From assembly GCA_947471905.1 (NCBI GenBank), contig CANIZT010000004.1, positions 1 to 43,981 on the forward strand: a stretch of 43,981 bases of DNA, given 5' to 3'. Positions 1-8,955 of the stretch are shown here, piece by piece. Within the stretch, counting starts at the first letter, position 1, and every line of letters begins with the position of its first letter. The notes under the pieces were generated by a model. That model searched no databases, was not told the DNA's origin, and saw only the letters and a list, made by a program, of their open reading frames with translations. A program made the position numbers and the translations under genes. Origin of the DNA: Verrucomicrobiaceae bacterium. GTDB taxonomy: Bacteria; Verrucomicrobiota; Verrucomicrobiia; Verrucomicrobiales; Verrucomicrobiaceae.

Positions 1-1
1 C

Positions 2-361
2 AACATCGCCAGCTACTTCTTGAAGAGCTTCGGCCGCGCCGACCGCGTCGCCACCTGCGAATGCGAGCGCACCAACGAACCCAGCATGGCCCAGGCCCTT
101 CATATCGCCAACGGCGAGACCTTCAATCAAAAGCTCGCCCAAAAAGACAACCGTCTCGACGCCCTGCTCGCCAGCAAGCAACCCGACGCCAAGATCATCG
201 AAGAAGCCTATCTTTTGACGCTGACTCGCGAACCCACCGAACGCGAACTCACCAAAGCCACCCAACTTCTCACCACCGCCAAACCCGAAGACCGCCGCAC
301 CACGCTTGAAGACATTTTCTGGAGCCTGATGGGATCGAAGGAGTTTTTGTTTAATCACTAA
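2..361 (+). CDS. DUF1553 (PSD1-type) protein, C-terminal end only
   Basis: Only the last ~119 codons are in the window; the frame is open to the left edge and begins NIASYFLKSFGRADR. The segment has the typical end of the large secreted DUF1549/DUF1553 proteins of Planctomycetes and Verrucomicrobia: a Phe-Gly-Arg plus Cys-rich CECERTNEPSMAQALH stretch, an LTREPTERE helix and a final DIFWSLMGSKEFLFNH segment. Their biochemical role is not established; they are commonly paired with cytochrome and sulfatase or oxidoreductase genes in polysaccharide-use loci. The gene ends 34 bases before the cytochrome/WD40 gene on the same strand, so the two are probably co-transcribed. The family call is confident from the C-terminal pattern; the domain content upstream cannot be seen. 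Confidence 0.85.
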   Translation, partial: NIASYFLKSFGRADRVATCECERTNEPSMAQALHIANGETFNQKLAQKDNRLDALLASKQPDAKIIEEAYLLTLTREPTERELTKATQLLTTAKPEDRRTTLEDIFWSLMGSKEFLFNH

Positions 362-395
362 ACCAAGAGCACGCAGCCCTCACCTCATCCTTCCC

Positions 396-3300
396 ATGCG
401 TCTCATCACCCCCATTCTTTTCGCATTGTTAACGGTGGCCACTCACGCTCAAACCGTGGACTACACGAAGCAGATCGCTCCGCTTTGGGATACTTACTGC
501 ATCGACTGCCACAGCGCCGATGATGCGGATGGCGAGTTTGTCTTGGACTCCTTCGCGGCGCTGATTAAGGGCGGCAAAGAAGGTGCCGCCATCGTCGCGG
601 GCAAGGGCAACGAGAGCATGCTGGTGAAATTTCTCGAAGGCCGTTCCGGTCGCGGCGGGAAGAACGAATTCATGCCGCCGGGCAAGCGCGAGAAGCTGAA
701 ACCGGAGGAGATCGCGCTGATCAAAGCGTGGATCGATGCGGGTGCGAAAGGTCCGATCATCGCGGAAGGCAAACCGATGCCGAAGGAGGTCATCACGCCG
801 AAGATCATGCCCACGGTGCCTCCGAAGCGCTCGATCCAGGCAATGGCGTTTTCGCCGAAGGTGCAGATGATCGCGGTGGGACGTTATGGTGAGGTGGAAC
901 TGCTCAATCCGGTCACGCGGGCGGTGATTCGCAAGCTCACCGGCATTAAGGGCAAGGCCAACGCGGTCGCGTTTTCGCCGGATGGTGACGCTGTGTATGC
1001 CGCCGGCGGCGAAGCGGGCATCGTGGGTGAAGTGAAGCGCTGGAAGACGAGCGACGGCACCTTGCAGCAGTCGTTTGAGGGTCATCTCGATGCCGCGTAT
1101 GCGCTCGCGGTTTCGCCGGATGGCAAATTGATCGCAACAGGAGCCTACGATCAAAAAATCCGACTCTGGGACACTGCGACGGGCAAGGAAGTCGCGCTGC
1201 TCAAAGGCCACAACGGCGTGGTGAACGGCCTCTCGTTCCGCCCCGATGGCAAGGTGCTCGCCAGCGCCAGCGCGGACCGCACAGTGAAGCTGTGGAGCAT
1301 TCCGACCGGCTTACGACTCGAAACGCTCTCGCAGCCGACGAAGGAACAGACCAGCGTCGTCTTCAGCGCCGATGGCAAACAACTCTTCGGCGCGGGCTCC
1401 GACAATCGCATCCGCCTTTGGAACATCAGCGCCGATGCCAAGGAAGGCACGAACAAGATCGTCACCAGCCGCTTCGCGCATGAAGGCGGCATCTTGCGGC
1501 TCGCACTGTCCCTCGACGGCAAACTGCTTGCCTCCACCTCAACTGATAAGTCGCTCAAGCTCTGGAGCACCGCAGATCTTACCGAAAAATTCCCGCTCGA
1601 AAAACAGCCCGACTGGTCCTCCGCGCTCGCCTTCACCGACAAAGCGCAGCTCGTCGCCGGACGCATCGACGGCAGCCTCAGCGTCTATGAATCGACCACT
1701 GGCAAGGCCGTGATGGCTCCCGTGCCTGCCAAGCCAGTCGCCGCGAAAAAAGCCGCGATGGCTGCCAAACCAACAATCACAACCATCACGCCACGCGGTT
1801 TGCACAGCGGCATGGAGCAGCAGTTGATCATCACCGGCAAAGAACTCGCGAATGCCACGGTGCAGTTCGCCGATGCACGTCTCAAACCTACCATTGATGC
1901 CGCCGCCAGTTCGCCGACAAAGCTCGTGTTCAAAGTCAAAGTGCCCGCTGAACTGCCGCGCGGTGATTATGAAGTCTCCACACGCACCGCTCAGGGCGAG
2001 ACGGAGAAAGTGAAACTCTTTGCCGATGACATCGCGCCCACGACCTCCACCGCGGCTGATTTCAAAGCCGCGCCCGTCGTTGTCGCCAAACTGCCCGCCA
2101 GTTTGTGGGGCACGCTGATGGAGATCGGCCAGCACGACGCGTACCGCATCCACGCAAAGGGGGGTGAGGAACTCGTGCTCGATCTCGCCGCCGCGCAGGT
2201 CGGCAGCACGGCGAAATCGCCGGCGTTGGAGATCATGGACACGAATCACACGGTGCTCGCCGTGAATCGCGGCCTCGACAGCGGCAGCGATCCCTTCCTC
2301 GCTTGGAAAGCACCTGCGGATGGCGATTACATCGTGCTTGTGAGCAACACGACGATGGATGGCAGTGCCAACCACATCTATCGCCTCACCATTGGCGCAC
2401 TGCCGTATGTGACCGCGTGGTCGCCACTCGCCGCGCAGATCGGCCAGGACACCAAAGTCACGCTCATCGGCCATCATCTCGGCGATAAAGCCACCGTAGC
2501 GATGAAACCCGACAAAGAAGGCATGATCAACGTGCCGCTGGATGTGAAGGCGCTGCGTTTTCGCTCTATGCCAGCGCTGCGTGTGAGCGGACTCCCGCAG
2601 ATCGAAGAAAAGGAAGACAATGACGACGTGAAGACGGCGCAGATCGTGACGTTGCCCGCCACGGTGAATGGCAGGCTCAAGAAGCAAGCAGCCGCCGACA
2701 CCGACCACTTCGCCTTCGACGCTAAAAAAGGCCAGACGTGGATCATCGAGACCGTTGCCGATCAAGCGGGCTCGCCTGCCGACACGAAGCTCGACATCCT
2801 TCATGCCGATGGCCAGCCGGTGCAACGCGTGCTGCTCCAGGCCGTGCGCGACAGCTACAACAACTTCCGCAGCGTCGATGCCAACAACCCGGACATCCGC
2901 CTGCAAAACTGGGAGGAGATGGAGCTCAACGAGTTCGCCTATTTCAGTGGCGACGTGATGAAGATCTTCCGCATGCCACGCGGTCCTGACGGCGGCTGCT
3001 TCTTCTACACCTCCGGCGGCAAACGCAGCGCTTACTTCGACACCACCGCGAACTCGCATTCGCTCGATGAACCCTGCTACATCGTCGAGCCGCGCCCCAT
3101 CGGCAGTCAGATCGTGCCGAATGGACTGCCCGTCTTCACTTTGAATTACAGCAACGATGACAGCGGCGACCGCAAGCTCGGTAGCGACTCGCGTCTTACC
3201 TTCACCGCGCCTGCCGATGGTCGTTACGTCATCAAAGTCACCGACACTCGCGGTTGGAGTGGCGAGCGTTATGTGTATGCGCTCACCATCCGCGAGCCGA

Positions 3301-4022
3301 AGCCCGATTTCAGCGTCAAATTGGCCGGCATGAACCCGATGGTCATGCCCGGAGCCTCCATCGGCTTCTCCTTCCGCGCGGATCGCGTCGATGGCTTCGA
3401 TGATCCGATCCAGATCGACATCACCGGCCTGCCGCAAGGGTATTTCGCCTCCTCGCCGATCCTCATCGAGGCCGGGCACGATTTGATCAGCGGATCACTC
3501 CACGCCGCGCCCGATGCCAAAGCGGATGCCGATTGGAGCAAGCTCAAGATCACCGCGAAGGGCAAGAGCATCACGCACGACGCCGGAAACTTCGGCAAAG
3601 TCACGCTCGGAGCCGCGCCGAAGTTCATCATCGTCATGGAGCCTGACAACGGCGGCAAAGCCGTCATGCGCGAGAGCAAAGACGAAACCAAGCCCCTCGA
3701 AATCACCCTCGTCCCCGGCCAGACCGTCAAAGCCTGGATTCGCGCCGTTCGCCTCAAAGACGACGGCATCATCAACCTCGACGTGCATGGCTTGCCGCAC
3801 GGCGTCATCGTCGATGACATCGGCCTCAACGGCGTGCAGATCCGCGAAAAGGAAAACGAGCGCCCCATCTTCTTCCGCGCCGCCAACTGGGTCAAAGACC
3901 AGGATAAACTTATCCACGCCGCCCTCAGCTCCGCCCGCAACGAACACGACAGTGCCGGATTGCAGACGTGCTTTCCACTGCTGCTTAAGATCCGGAAGAC
4001 GGCGGGCGTGGCGGTGAAATGA
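396..4022 (+). CDS. Exported planctomycete-type cytochrome c / seven-blade WD40 / PPC-domain protein
   Basis: A 1208-residue protein with a signal peptide (residues 1-18, ending ATHA). A haem-binding CIDCH motif at residues 35-39 and a distal FMPPG (possible Met ligand) form a PSCyt1-like domain. About seven WD40-type repeats follow at roughly 145-440 (recurring SPDGK...LW), enough for a complete beta-propeller. Next come an Ig/IPT-like segment starting TITTITPRG and two regions resembling bacterial pre-peptidase C-terminal (PPC) domains, the second opening EEKEDNDD. The neighbours are a DUF1553 protein upstream and a Tat-exported oxidoreductase 39 bases downstream. By family knowledge it is a periplasmic or surface protein; a redox or scaffold role in polymer breakdown is inference. 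ATG at 396 is chosen because it gives the signal peptide directly. Confidence 0.88.
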   Translation: MRLITPILFALLTVATHAQTVDYTKQIAPLWDTYCIDCHSADDADGEFVLDSFAALIKGGKEGAAIVAGKGNESMLVKFLEGRSGRGGKNEFMPPGKREKLKPEEIALIKAWIDAGAKGPIIAEGKPMPKEVITPKIMPTVPPKRSIQAMAFSPKVQMIAVGRYGEVELLNPVTRAVIRKLTGIKGKANAVAFSPDGDAVYAAGGEAGIVGEVKRWKTSDGTLQQSFEGHLDAAYALAVSPDGKLIATGAYDQKIRLWDTATGKEVALLKGHNGVVNGLSFRPDGKVLASASADRTVKLWSIPTGLRLETLSQPTKEQTSVVFSADGKQLFGAGSDNRIRLWNISADAKEGTNKIVTSRFAHEGGILRLALSLDGKLLASTSTDKSLKLWSTADLTEKFPLEKQPDWSSALAFTDKAQLVAGRIDGSLSVYESTTGKAVMAPVPAKPVAAKKAAMAAKPTITTITPRGLHSGMEQQLIITGKELANATVQFADARLKPTIDAAASSPTKLVFKVKVPAELPRGDYEVSTRTAQGETEKVKLFADDIAPTTSTAADFKAAPVVVAKLPASLWGTLMEIGQHDAYRIHAKGGEELVLDLAAAQVGSTAKSPALEIMDTNHTVLAVNRGLDSGSDPFLAWKAPADGDYIVLVSNTTMDGSANHIYRLTIGALPYVTAWSPLAAQIGQDTKVTLIGHHLGDKATVAMKPDKEGMINVPLDVKALRFRSMPALRVSGLPQIEEKEDNDDVKTAQIVTLPATVNGRLKKQAAADTDHFAFDAKKGQTWIIETVADQAGSPADTKLDILHADGQPVQRVLLQAVRDSYNNFRSVDANNPDIRLQNWEEMELNEFAYFSGDVMKIFRMPRGPDGGCFFYTSGGKRSAYFDTTANSHSLDEPCYIVEPRPIGSQIVPNGLPVFTLNYSNDDSGDRKLGSDSRLTFTAPADGRYVIKVTDTRGWSGERYVYALTIREPKPDFSVKLAGMNPMVMPGASIGFSFRADRVDGFDDPIQIDITGLPQGYFASSPILIEAGHDLISGSLHAAPDAKADADWSKLKITAKGKSITHDAGNFGKVTLGAAPKFIIVMEPDNGGKAVMRESKDETKPLEITLVPGQTVKAWIRAVRLKDDGIINLDVHGLPHGVIVDDIGLNGVQIREKENERPIFFRAANWVKDQDKLIHAALSSARNEHDSAGLQTCFPLLLKIRKTAGVAVK

Positions 4023-4061
4023 CGAGAGACGCTTCATTGGTGCCGCGTTCAGTGCTGCACC

Positions 4062-5435
4062 ATGAACCGCCGCCATTTCCTCCAGCAATCCCTCGCCGCC
4101 TCCGCTTACGTTTCTGCACCCGCCATCTTGAGCGCGAAGTCGCCGAACTCGATGTTTCAGGTGGCTTCCATCGGTGTCGGCGGGATGGGCGGTGTCACGA
4201 TGATGAGTGTGCTGCAGCATCCGAAGGTGCGCCTTGTCGGCATGTGCGATGTGGATGCGAAGACGCTCGAATTGGCACGGGGTGGCAACGCGACTCGTCG
4301 CAAAGAGTTGCAGGACCCCGATGCGGCGGTGCGGCTGGTGGATGCGGCGGCGTTTCGCGATTATCGCGAGATGCTGGCGAAGCTGGGCGACAGCATCGAC
4401 GCGGTGACCATCGGCACACCGGATCACATGCATGCGGCGATGGCGGTGACGGCGTTGCGGGCGAAGAAGCATGTCTATTTGCAGAAGCCGCTCACGCATC
4501 ACATCCACGAGGCGCGGATTCTTGGCGCTGAGGCCGCGAAGGCCGGCGTGACGACGCAGATGGGCACGCAGGGGCATTCAAGCATCGAAACCTCACTCGC
4601 GGTCGATCTCATCAAGAGCGGGGCAATCGGCAAGGTGAAGGAAGTCATCTGCTGGGAGAACAAGAAGGCCAGTTGGTGGCCGAAAGTGACCGAACGCAAA
4701 GCGCAGGCCGATCCGGTGCCTGCGAACATCGACTGGAACCTGTGGCTCGGTGTCGCGAACGAGGTGCCGTTTCTCGATGGCGCCTATCATCCGTCGATGT
4801 GGCGCTCGTGGGTCGATTTCGGCGTCGGCATGATGGGCGACATGGGCTGCCACTACTTCGACGTCGTCTTCGCCTGCCTCGGTCTCGCCGCGCCGACGCG
4901 TGTGCGCTGTCTCGATGAAGGCAGCAAGGGCGACCTGTATGCACAGAAGCGCCACCTGGAGCTCGAATTCCCCGGCACACCGCTCACGGCGGGCGACAAG
5001 ATCAAGATGACCTGGAGCGACGGCGGCTATCCTTATGACTCACGCGTTATCAAGCCCAGCGTGCTCACCAAAGATGCCCCGAGCGGCATCTTCTTCATCG
5101 GCGAAAACGGCGGCATCTTCAAACCGCATAGCCAGCGCCCGTGGCTGGTGCCGGAGGAGAAATTCAGCGGCTTCACCTATCCGAAGACCCGCATCGCCAA
5201 TCACTACATCGACTGGGTCGATGCCTGCATGAAGGGCGCGAAAGCCGCCACCGATCTGCCGACCTACGGCTGCCCCGTGACCGAAGCAGTACTTCTCGGC
5301 GTCCTCGCTGAGCGCAATCCTGGGGATTGGATCGAATGGGACGCCACAGCGGGCAAGATCACGAACAAGCCCGAACTCAACGCCCAGCTCACGCGGAAGT
5401 ATCGCGATGGTTGGAGTGTCGAGGGCTTGGGTTGA
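4062..5435 (+). CDS. Tat-exported Gfo/Idh/MocA family oxidoreductase
   Basis: 457 residues. The N-terminus MNRRHFLQQSLAASAYVSA is a twin-arginine signal, so the enzyme is probably folded with its NAD(P) in the cytoplasm and then exported. The Rossmann motif VASIGVGGMGG follows at about residue 34. The family motif around the catalytic Lys is QKPLTHH (in place of the usual EKP), and the C-terminal Gfo/Idh/MocA domain contains GDMGCHYFD. Members act on sugars, inositols or their derivatives; the substrate cannot be read from sequence. It lies directly downstream of the cytochrome/WD40 gene in the same direction, a common arrangement in Verrucomicrobia and Planctomycetes carbohydrate loci. Confidence 0.9.
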   Translation: MNRRHFLQQSLAASAYVSAPAILSAKSPNSMFQVASIGVGGMGGVTMMSVLQHPKVRLVGMCDVDAKTLELARGGNATRRKELQDPDAAVRLVDAAAFRDYREMLAKLGDSIDAVTIGTPDHMHAAMAVTALRAKKHVYLQKPLTHHIHEARILGAEAAKAGVTTQMGTQGHSSIETSLAVDLIKSGAIGKVKEVICWENKKASWWPKVTERKAQADPVPANIDWNLWLGVANEVPFLDGAYHPSMWRSWVDFGVGMMGDMGCHYFDVVFACLGLAAPTRVRCLDEGSKGDLYAQKRHLELEFPGTPLTAGDKIKMTWSDGGYPYDSRVIKPSVLTKDAPSGIFFIGENGGIFKPHSQRPWLVPEEKFSGFTYPKTRIANHYIDWVDACMKGAKAATDLPTYGCPVTEAVLLGVLAERNPGDWIEWDATAGKITNKPELNAQLTRKYRDGWSVEGLG

Positions 5436-5481
5436 GGCTCGATGCCTTTTGCTTAACCTCCACAAAACAACCGCAGAAAAC

Positions 5482-5512
5482 AGCGCAAGATGATCATCGC
5501 CGACGTTGCGCT
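5482..5512. repeat. Inverted repeat with a palindromic loop, between oxidoreductase and zinc-ribbon genes
   Basis: AGCGCAA (5482-5488) and TTGCGCT (5506-5512) are perfect 7-base inverted arms. The 17-base loop itself holds a perfect 10-base palindrome GATGATCATC (5489-5498). No T-run follows, so a classical intrinsic terminator is not indicated. It could be an operator-like site or a transcript hairpin. Confidence 0.4.
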
Positions 5513-5542
5513 TATGCAATGCCGCCGTAGCATCCGGTGTCC

Positions 5543-5779
5543 ATGAGCGCGCACGAGCACAAACCAGACTCACGTCTGAAGCAGGCCGAGAAGATCGCCA
5601 CCCATCCCGAGCAGTACAAAGTCTGCGAAGGCTGCGGTTCCATCGTGGTCACGCGTGCCGTCACCTGCCCGAGCTGCCATGCCTACATGTTTGACAATAC
5701 GCCCGTGCGTGTGATCGCGCAGGCGAAGGAACTGGCTCTACGTGCCGCGAATTCGGTGCTGGCTTCGGACTTGTCGTAA
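5543..5779 (+). CDS. Small zinc-ribbon protein
   Basis: 78 residues from the ATG at 5543; an in-frame GTG two codons earlier is a less likely start. Two CxxC pairs, C28-E-G-C31 and C42-P-S-C45, are spaced 10 residues apart as in a rubredoxin/zinc-ribbon knuckle. They are flanked by a short charged N-terminus and a C-terminal amphipathic helix (AQAKELALRAANSVLA). There is no signal peptide, so it is probably cytoplasmic and may bind nucleic acid or a protein partner. The function is unknown. Its stop codon touches the stop codon of the convergent glycoside hydrolase gene with no base between them. Confidence 0.75.
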   Translation: MSAHEHKPDSRLKQAEKIATHPEQYKVCEGCGSIVVTRAVTCPSCHAYMFDNTPVRVIAQAKELALRAANSVLASDLS

Positions 5780-7012
5780 TTAGGGTTTGCGCTTCGGCAT
5801 CTCATCGTCCGTTTCGCCTTGTAGCAGCTTGCCGAGCATGCCAGTGAGCCAGAGATAGTGGTCGTTTGGCAGATCAGGCTCGGCGAGGAATCGACTGTCA
5901 CCCGCCGGAGGCTGATTCATCGTTTTGAAAATGGCCGTGCCTTCATCCAGCTCATCAAACATGGCCACATAGAGCATCTGCGAGCTGGCTTGTTTCGCGG
6001 CAACAGCCTGTGACCAAAGGAAACGGCCGCCAAGACGTGGAATGGCATCGAACTTGGCCTCCTGGCCGCGTGACTTGGAGAGATTGGTCCAGCTAAAGCC
6101 GGGAAAGATCACGGGCAGGTAGTCGATCTTGCGCTTTGCGCACCAGGCAACGTCAGGTTTCAAAGTTTTCTCGACTCGATTCTCTGCGTCCTGTGGCGTG
6201 CCGAGTCTTCCCACGGTCCAGGGACTGACGATGTCGGCTCGGGCGATGAGTGCGTGGAGTTTGGGGTCTTTGATACAATCGTGGTCAAGCGTGCGCCAGT
6301 AGTAGGGCACTCCGAGCATGATGGCACATCCGTCATCGTGCAAAAACGTGATCAAACGCGACCATTCTTCGAGCATGGGCGCACGGTCGTTGAAGCCGAG
6401 GCCCCATAGAGCGACGAGCGGCTTGCCGTGATGGTGGAAATAGGCGGAGCTATCACGGTCGAGGCGCTTTTCGGTGATGAGGCGTTTCCAGTCGTCGATC
6501 ACAAGCTGGATGCCGTCCTCTTTGATGCCGCTGAGGTCATACATCAGCGTCCAGCCGCGTCCGTTCGCTTTGGCCGCGGTTTGGCAGTGCGCCAGGACCT
6601 GATCCATCGGCTCACGGAAACGTTTATCGTGAGTGGTGGTGATGAAACGCTGCACGAAGGCACCGTCGATGCCGTAATCGCGCATCCATTTGAAATGAAG
6701 CTGCACGACGGACTCGCGAACGGAGCTGAAGACCTCGGCAATACTGCCATCGGCTTGCTTGAACGGCGTGGCGAAACGATCCCGCGGAGGGATTTCACTC
6801 ACATCCGGCCACATCTCGATGTGCGCGTGTCCCGGCTCGAATTTCCCGCCTGCGGCGTAGTGATGCCAGCCGTTGTTGCTGCCATCGCCCTCGCAGCGGA
6901 ACCAGCCCTGATAACCACAGACGACTTTGCCGATGAGTGTGCTGGTATCGACAGTTTGGGCACTAAGCCGCATGACTGAAAAAGTGGCGAGAAGTAACAG
7001 AAGGTATCTCAT
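5780..7012 (-). CDS. Exported glycoside hydrolase family 71/99-like protein
   Basis: 410 residues from the ATG at 7012, which gives a clean signal peptide MRYLLLLLATFSVMRLSAQ; the longer reading to 7081 adds a non-hydrophobic leader and is rejected. The mature protein opens GKVVCGYQGWFRCEGDG and has HFKWMRDYGIDGAFVQRF and the late segment WSQAVAAKQASSQMLYVAMFDELDEGTAIF. These are the landmarks of GH71/99-like (beta/alpha)8 proteins, which include endo-mannanase- and alpha-1,3-glucanase-like enzymes. Acidic residues in DYGIDG and MFDELDEG are candidates for catalysis, but assignment needs a structure. It is divergent from RidA upstream. Family is confident, substrate unknown. Confidence 0.82.
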   Translation of the reverse strand: MRYLLLLLATFSVMRLSAQTVDTSTLIGKVVCGYQGWFRCEGDGSNNGWHHYAAGGKFEPGHAHIEMWPDVSEIPPRDRFATPFKQADGSIAEVFSSVRESVVQLHFKWMRDYGIDGAFVQRFITTTHDKRFREPMDQVLAHCQTAAKANGRGWTLMYDLSGIKEDGIQLVIDDWKRLITEKRLDRDSSAYFHHHGKPLVALWGLGFNDRAPMLEEWSRLITFLHDDGCAIMLGVPYYWRTLDHDCIKDPKLHALIARADIVSPWTVGRLGTPQDAENRVEKTLKPDVAWCAKRKIDYLPVIFPGFSWTNLSKSRGQEAKFDAIPRLGGRFLWSQAVAAKQASSQMLYVAMFDELDEGTAIFKTMNQPPAGDSRFLAEPDLPNDHYLWLTGMLGKLLQGETDDEMPKRKP

Positions 7013-7096
7013 GGCATGAAGATGATAGATGAATGTCACTGTTTGCCAGTTTTCGTTTTCCAATTCGTATTTTGTGTTCACTTCTCATTCCCAACC

Positions 7097-7537
7097 ATGA
7101 CTCCCCAACAAAAAGCAGAATCCCTCGGCCTCGTTTTCACAAAGCAACCGCCCGCTTATTTGAACCTCTGTATCCGCAGCGGCAATCAGCTCATCACATC
7201 AGGCCATGTCAGTGACTTGAAGGGCAAACTGGGCGCGGGTGTCTCGACCGAAGATGGCTACAAGGCGGCGAAAAACTGTGCGGAGAAGGTGCTGCGCTCG
7301 GTGTGGGACACGCATGGCACGCTGGATGGCCTGAAGGTCATCAAGGTGCTCGGCTGCGTGAATTCGACGTTGGAATATAGCGACCAGCATCTGGTGATCA
7401 ACGGTTGTTCAGACCTGCTGCATGAGATTTTTAGCAAGGAAGGCGACGGCTACCACGCCCGCAGCGCCCTGGGCTTTGCGCAGCTCCCCACGGGTGCCGC
7501 CGTCGAGGTCGAGGCGATCTTTGAGATCAAGGTGTAG
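7097..7537 (+). CDS. RidA/YjgF-like protein
   Basis: 146 residues from ATG 7097; the upstream reading to 7016 runs through hydrophobic codons shared with the divergent gene's leader and is not used. The sequence has the Rid-superfamily landmarks: SGNQLITSGHVSD near the N-terminus, a central KNCAEKVLRSVWDTHGTLDGLKVIKVLGCVN segment, and ARSALGFAQLPTGAAVEVEAIFE at the C-terminus. Classical RidA deaminates reactive enamines/imines from PLP enzymes and carries a catalytic Arg in the final RxA-type motif; here ARSALG supplies an Arg at about that place. This longer YjgF-like subgroup is less well characterised, so the reaction is inferred. It lies 47 bases upstream of miaB. Confidence 0.85.
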   Translation: MTPQQKAESLGLVFTKQPPAYLNLCIRSGNQLITSGHVSDLKGKLGAGVSTEDGYKAAKNCAEKVLRSVWDTHGTLDGLKVIKVLGCVNSTLEYSDQHLVINGCSDLLHEIFSKEGDGYHARSALGFAQLPTGAAVEVEAIFEIKV

Positions 7538-7584
7538 CGGGTTGTCTTTGGAGCGGGCGTGGGTATTCTCCGCGCCCCGCAGAC

Positions 7585-8934
7585 ATGCCACGCGTCCATA
7601 TCAAGACTTACGGCTGCCAGATGAACGAGCGCGACACCGAACAGGTGTCGCAGATGTTCGTCGAGCGCGGCTATACTATGACGGGGACGGATCTGGACGC
7701 GGATGTGGTGCTGATCAACACCTGCTCCGTACGCGATCAGGCCGAGCAGAAGGCGCTGGGCAAGATGGGCATGGTGCGGCGGCGCAAGGTGCCGCTGGTA
7801 ACGGGTTTCATGGGCTGCATGGCTCAGAGCCGCGGCAGTGAGCTGGTGGACAAGGCGAAGGTGGATCTCGTGGTCGGCACGCAGAAGTATCATCGCGTGG
7901 TCGAGTATGTGGACGAGATCATTCGCGCCAAAGAAGCGAAGCAGATGGATGAGGAGCGTTTTTCCATCGTCGATGTGGATGAGGAAGAAGCTTCACAAAA
8001 TACGATTCGGGATCACACGTTCAAAGAGAAGCAAGCGAGCGCCTTTGTAAGCATCATGCAGGGCTGCAACATGAAGTGCACTTTCTGCATCGTGCCCTAC
8101 ACGCGAGGTGAGGAGCGCGGGCGGCCTATCGCCGATATTGTGGAGGAGGTTAAACGCCTCGCGGACAGTGGTGTTAAGGAAGTGACGCTGCTGGGGCAGA
8201 TCGTGAATCTCTACGGCAGGCATGAGTTTCCGGCTGTGGATGGTAAAAGCCCCTTTGTGCAGCTTTTGGAGGCCGTGCATGAGGTTTCAGGCATCCAGCG
8301 CATCCGTTTCACAAGTCCGCACCCGATTGGTTACAAGAAGGACCTTATCGAGGCCTTCACCTATCTGCCCAAACTGGCTGAGCATGTGCATCTGCCGGTT
8401 CAAAGCGGCAGCGATGCCATCTTGAAGCGAATGCACCGTCCTTACACGACGGCGAAGTTCACAGAACTCGTAGAACGCATTCGCGAAGCACGCCCAAACA
8501 TCGCGGTGACGACCGATGTCATTGTTGGCTTCCCCGGAGAGACCGAGGAGCATTACATGGAGACTCGGAAGCTTTTTGAAGACATCCGTTTCGAGAACGC
8601 CTTTGTTTTCCGCTACTCCAAACGCCGCGGCACACTGGCTGCAGAGATGGAAGAATCCTCGCAGGTGCCGGAGCGCGTCAAAGAGGAGCGCAATCAGGAT
8701 CTGCTCTCGCTCGTGAACAGCATCGCGCTACCGATGTATGACGCGCTCGTTGGTAAAGAGGTGGAAATCCTCTGTGAAGGCCCGAGCAAGACGAATGAAA
8801 TGCGTCTCACGGGTCGCACGGGCTCAAACCGCATCGTGGTCTTTGAAGGCAACATTCATCGACATGTGGGTGAAATCTTCGACGTGAGAATCACGGAGGC
8901 GGCCAATTTCACCTTATTTGGTGATCTGGTGTGA
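7585..8934 (+). CDS. miaB: tRNA-2-methylthio-N6-dimethylallyladenosine synthase MiaB
   Basis: 449 residues, the usual MiaB length. An N-terminal UPF0004 domain carries auxiliary-cluster cysteines C11 (TYGCQMNERD), C47 (INTCSVRDQAEQK) and the GFMGCMAQ cysteine. The radical-SAM triad is C161-NMK-C165-TF-C168. A C-terminal TRAM domain ends with the strand FTLFGDLV. MiaB adds a methylthio group to i6A37 in tRNAs reading UNN codons; the INTCSVRDQAEQK and QGCNMKCTFCIVPYTRG segments favour MiaB over MtaB or RimO. It is convergent with the FHA-cyclase gene, 21 bases apart. Confidence 0.95.
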   Translation: MPRVHIKTYGCQMNERDTEQVSQMFVERGYTMTGTDLDADVVLINTCSVRDQAEQKALGKMGMVRRRKVPLVTGFMGCMAQSRGSELVDKAKVDLVVGTQKYHRVVEYVDEIIRAKEAKQMDEERFSIVDVDEEEASQNTIRDHTFKEKQASAFVSIMQGCNMKCTFCIVPYTRGEERGRPIADIVEEVKRLADSGVKEVTLLGQIVNLYGRHEFPAVDGKSPFVQLLEAVHEVSGIQRIRFTSPHPIGYKKDLIEAFTYLPKLAEHVHLPVQSGSDAILKRMHRPYTTAKFTELVERIREARPNIAVTTDVIVGFPGETEEHYMETRKLFEDIRFENAFVFRYSKRRGTLAAEMEESSQVPERVKEERNQDLLSLVNSIALPMYDALVGKEVEILCEGPSKTNEMRLTGRTGSNRIVVFEGNIHRHVGEIFDVRITEAANFTLFGDLV

Positions 8935-8955
8935 GTTTCACAACCGGATTTCCAA

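Noticed and set aside
1539-3479. 646-codon open frame on the minus strand under the cytochrome/WD40 gene
   Set aside because: It shadows a strongly supported plus-strand protein in GC-rich DNA; its translation is His/Arg/Glu-rich with no family motifs or signal.
3495-4577. 360-codon minus-strand frame spanning two plus genes
   Set aside because: It crosses the junction of two confident plus-strand genes and has shadow-type composition.
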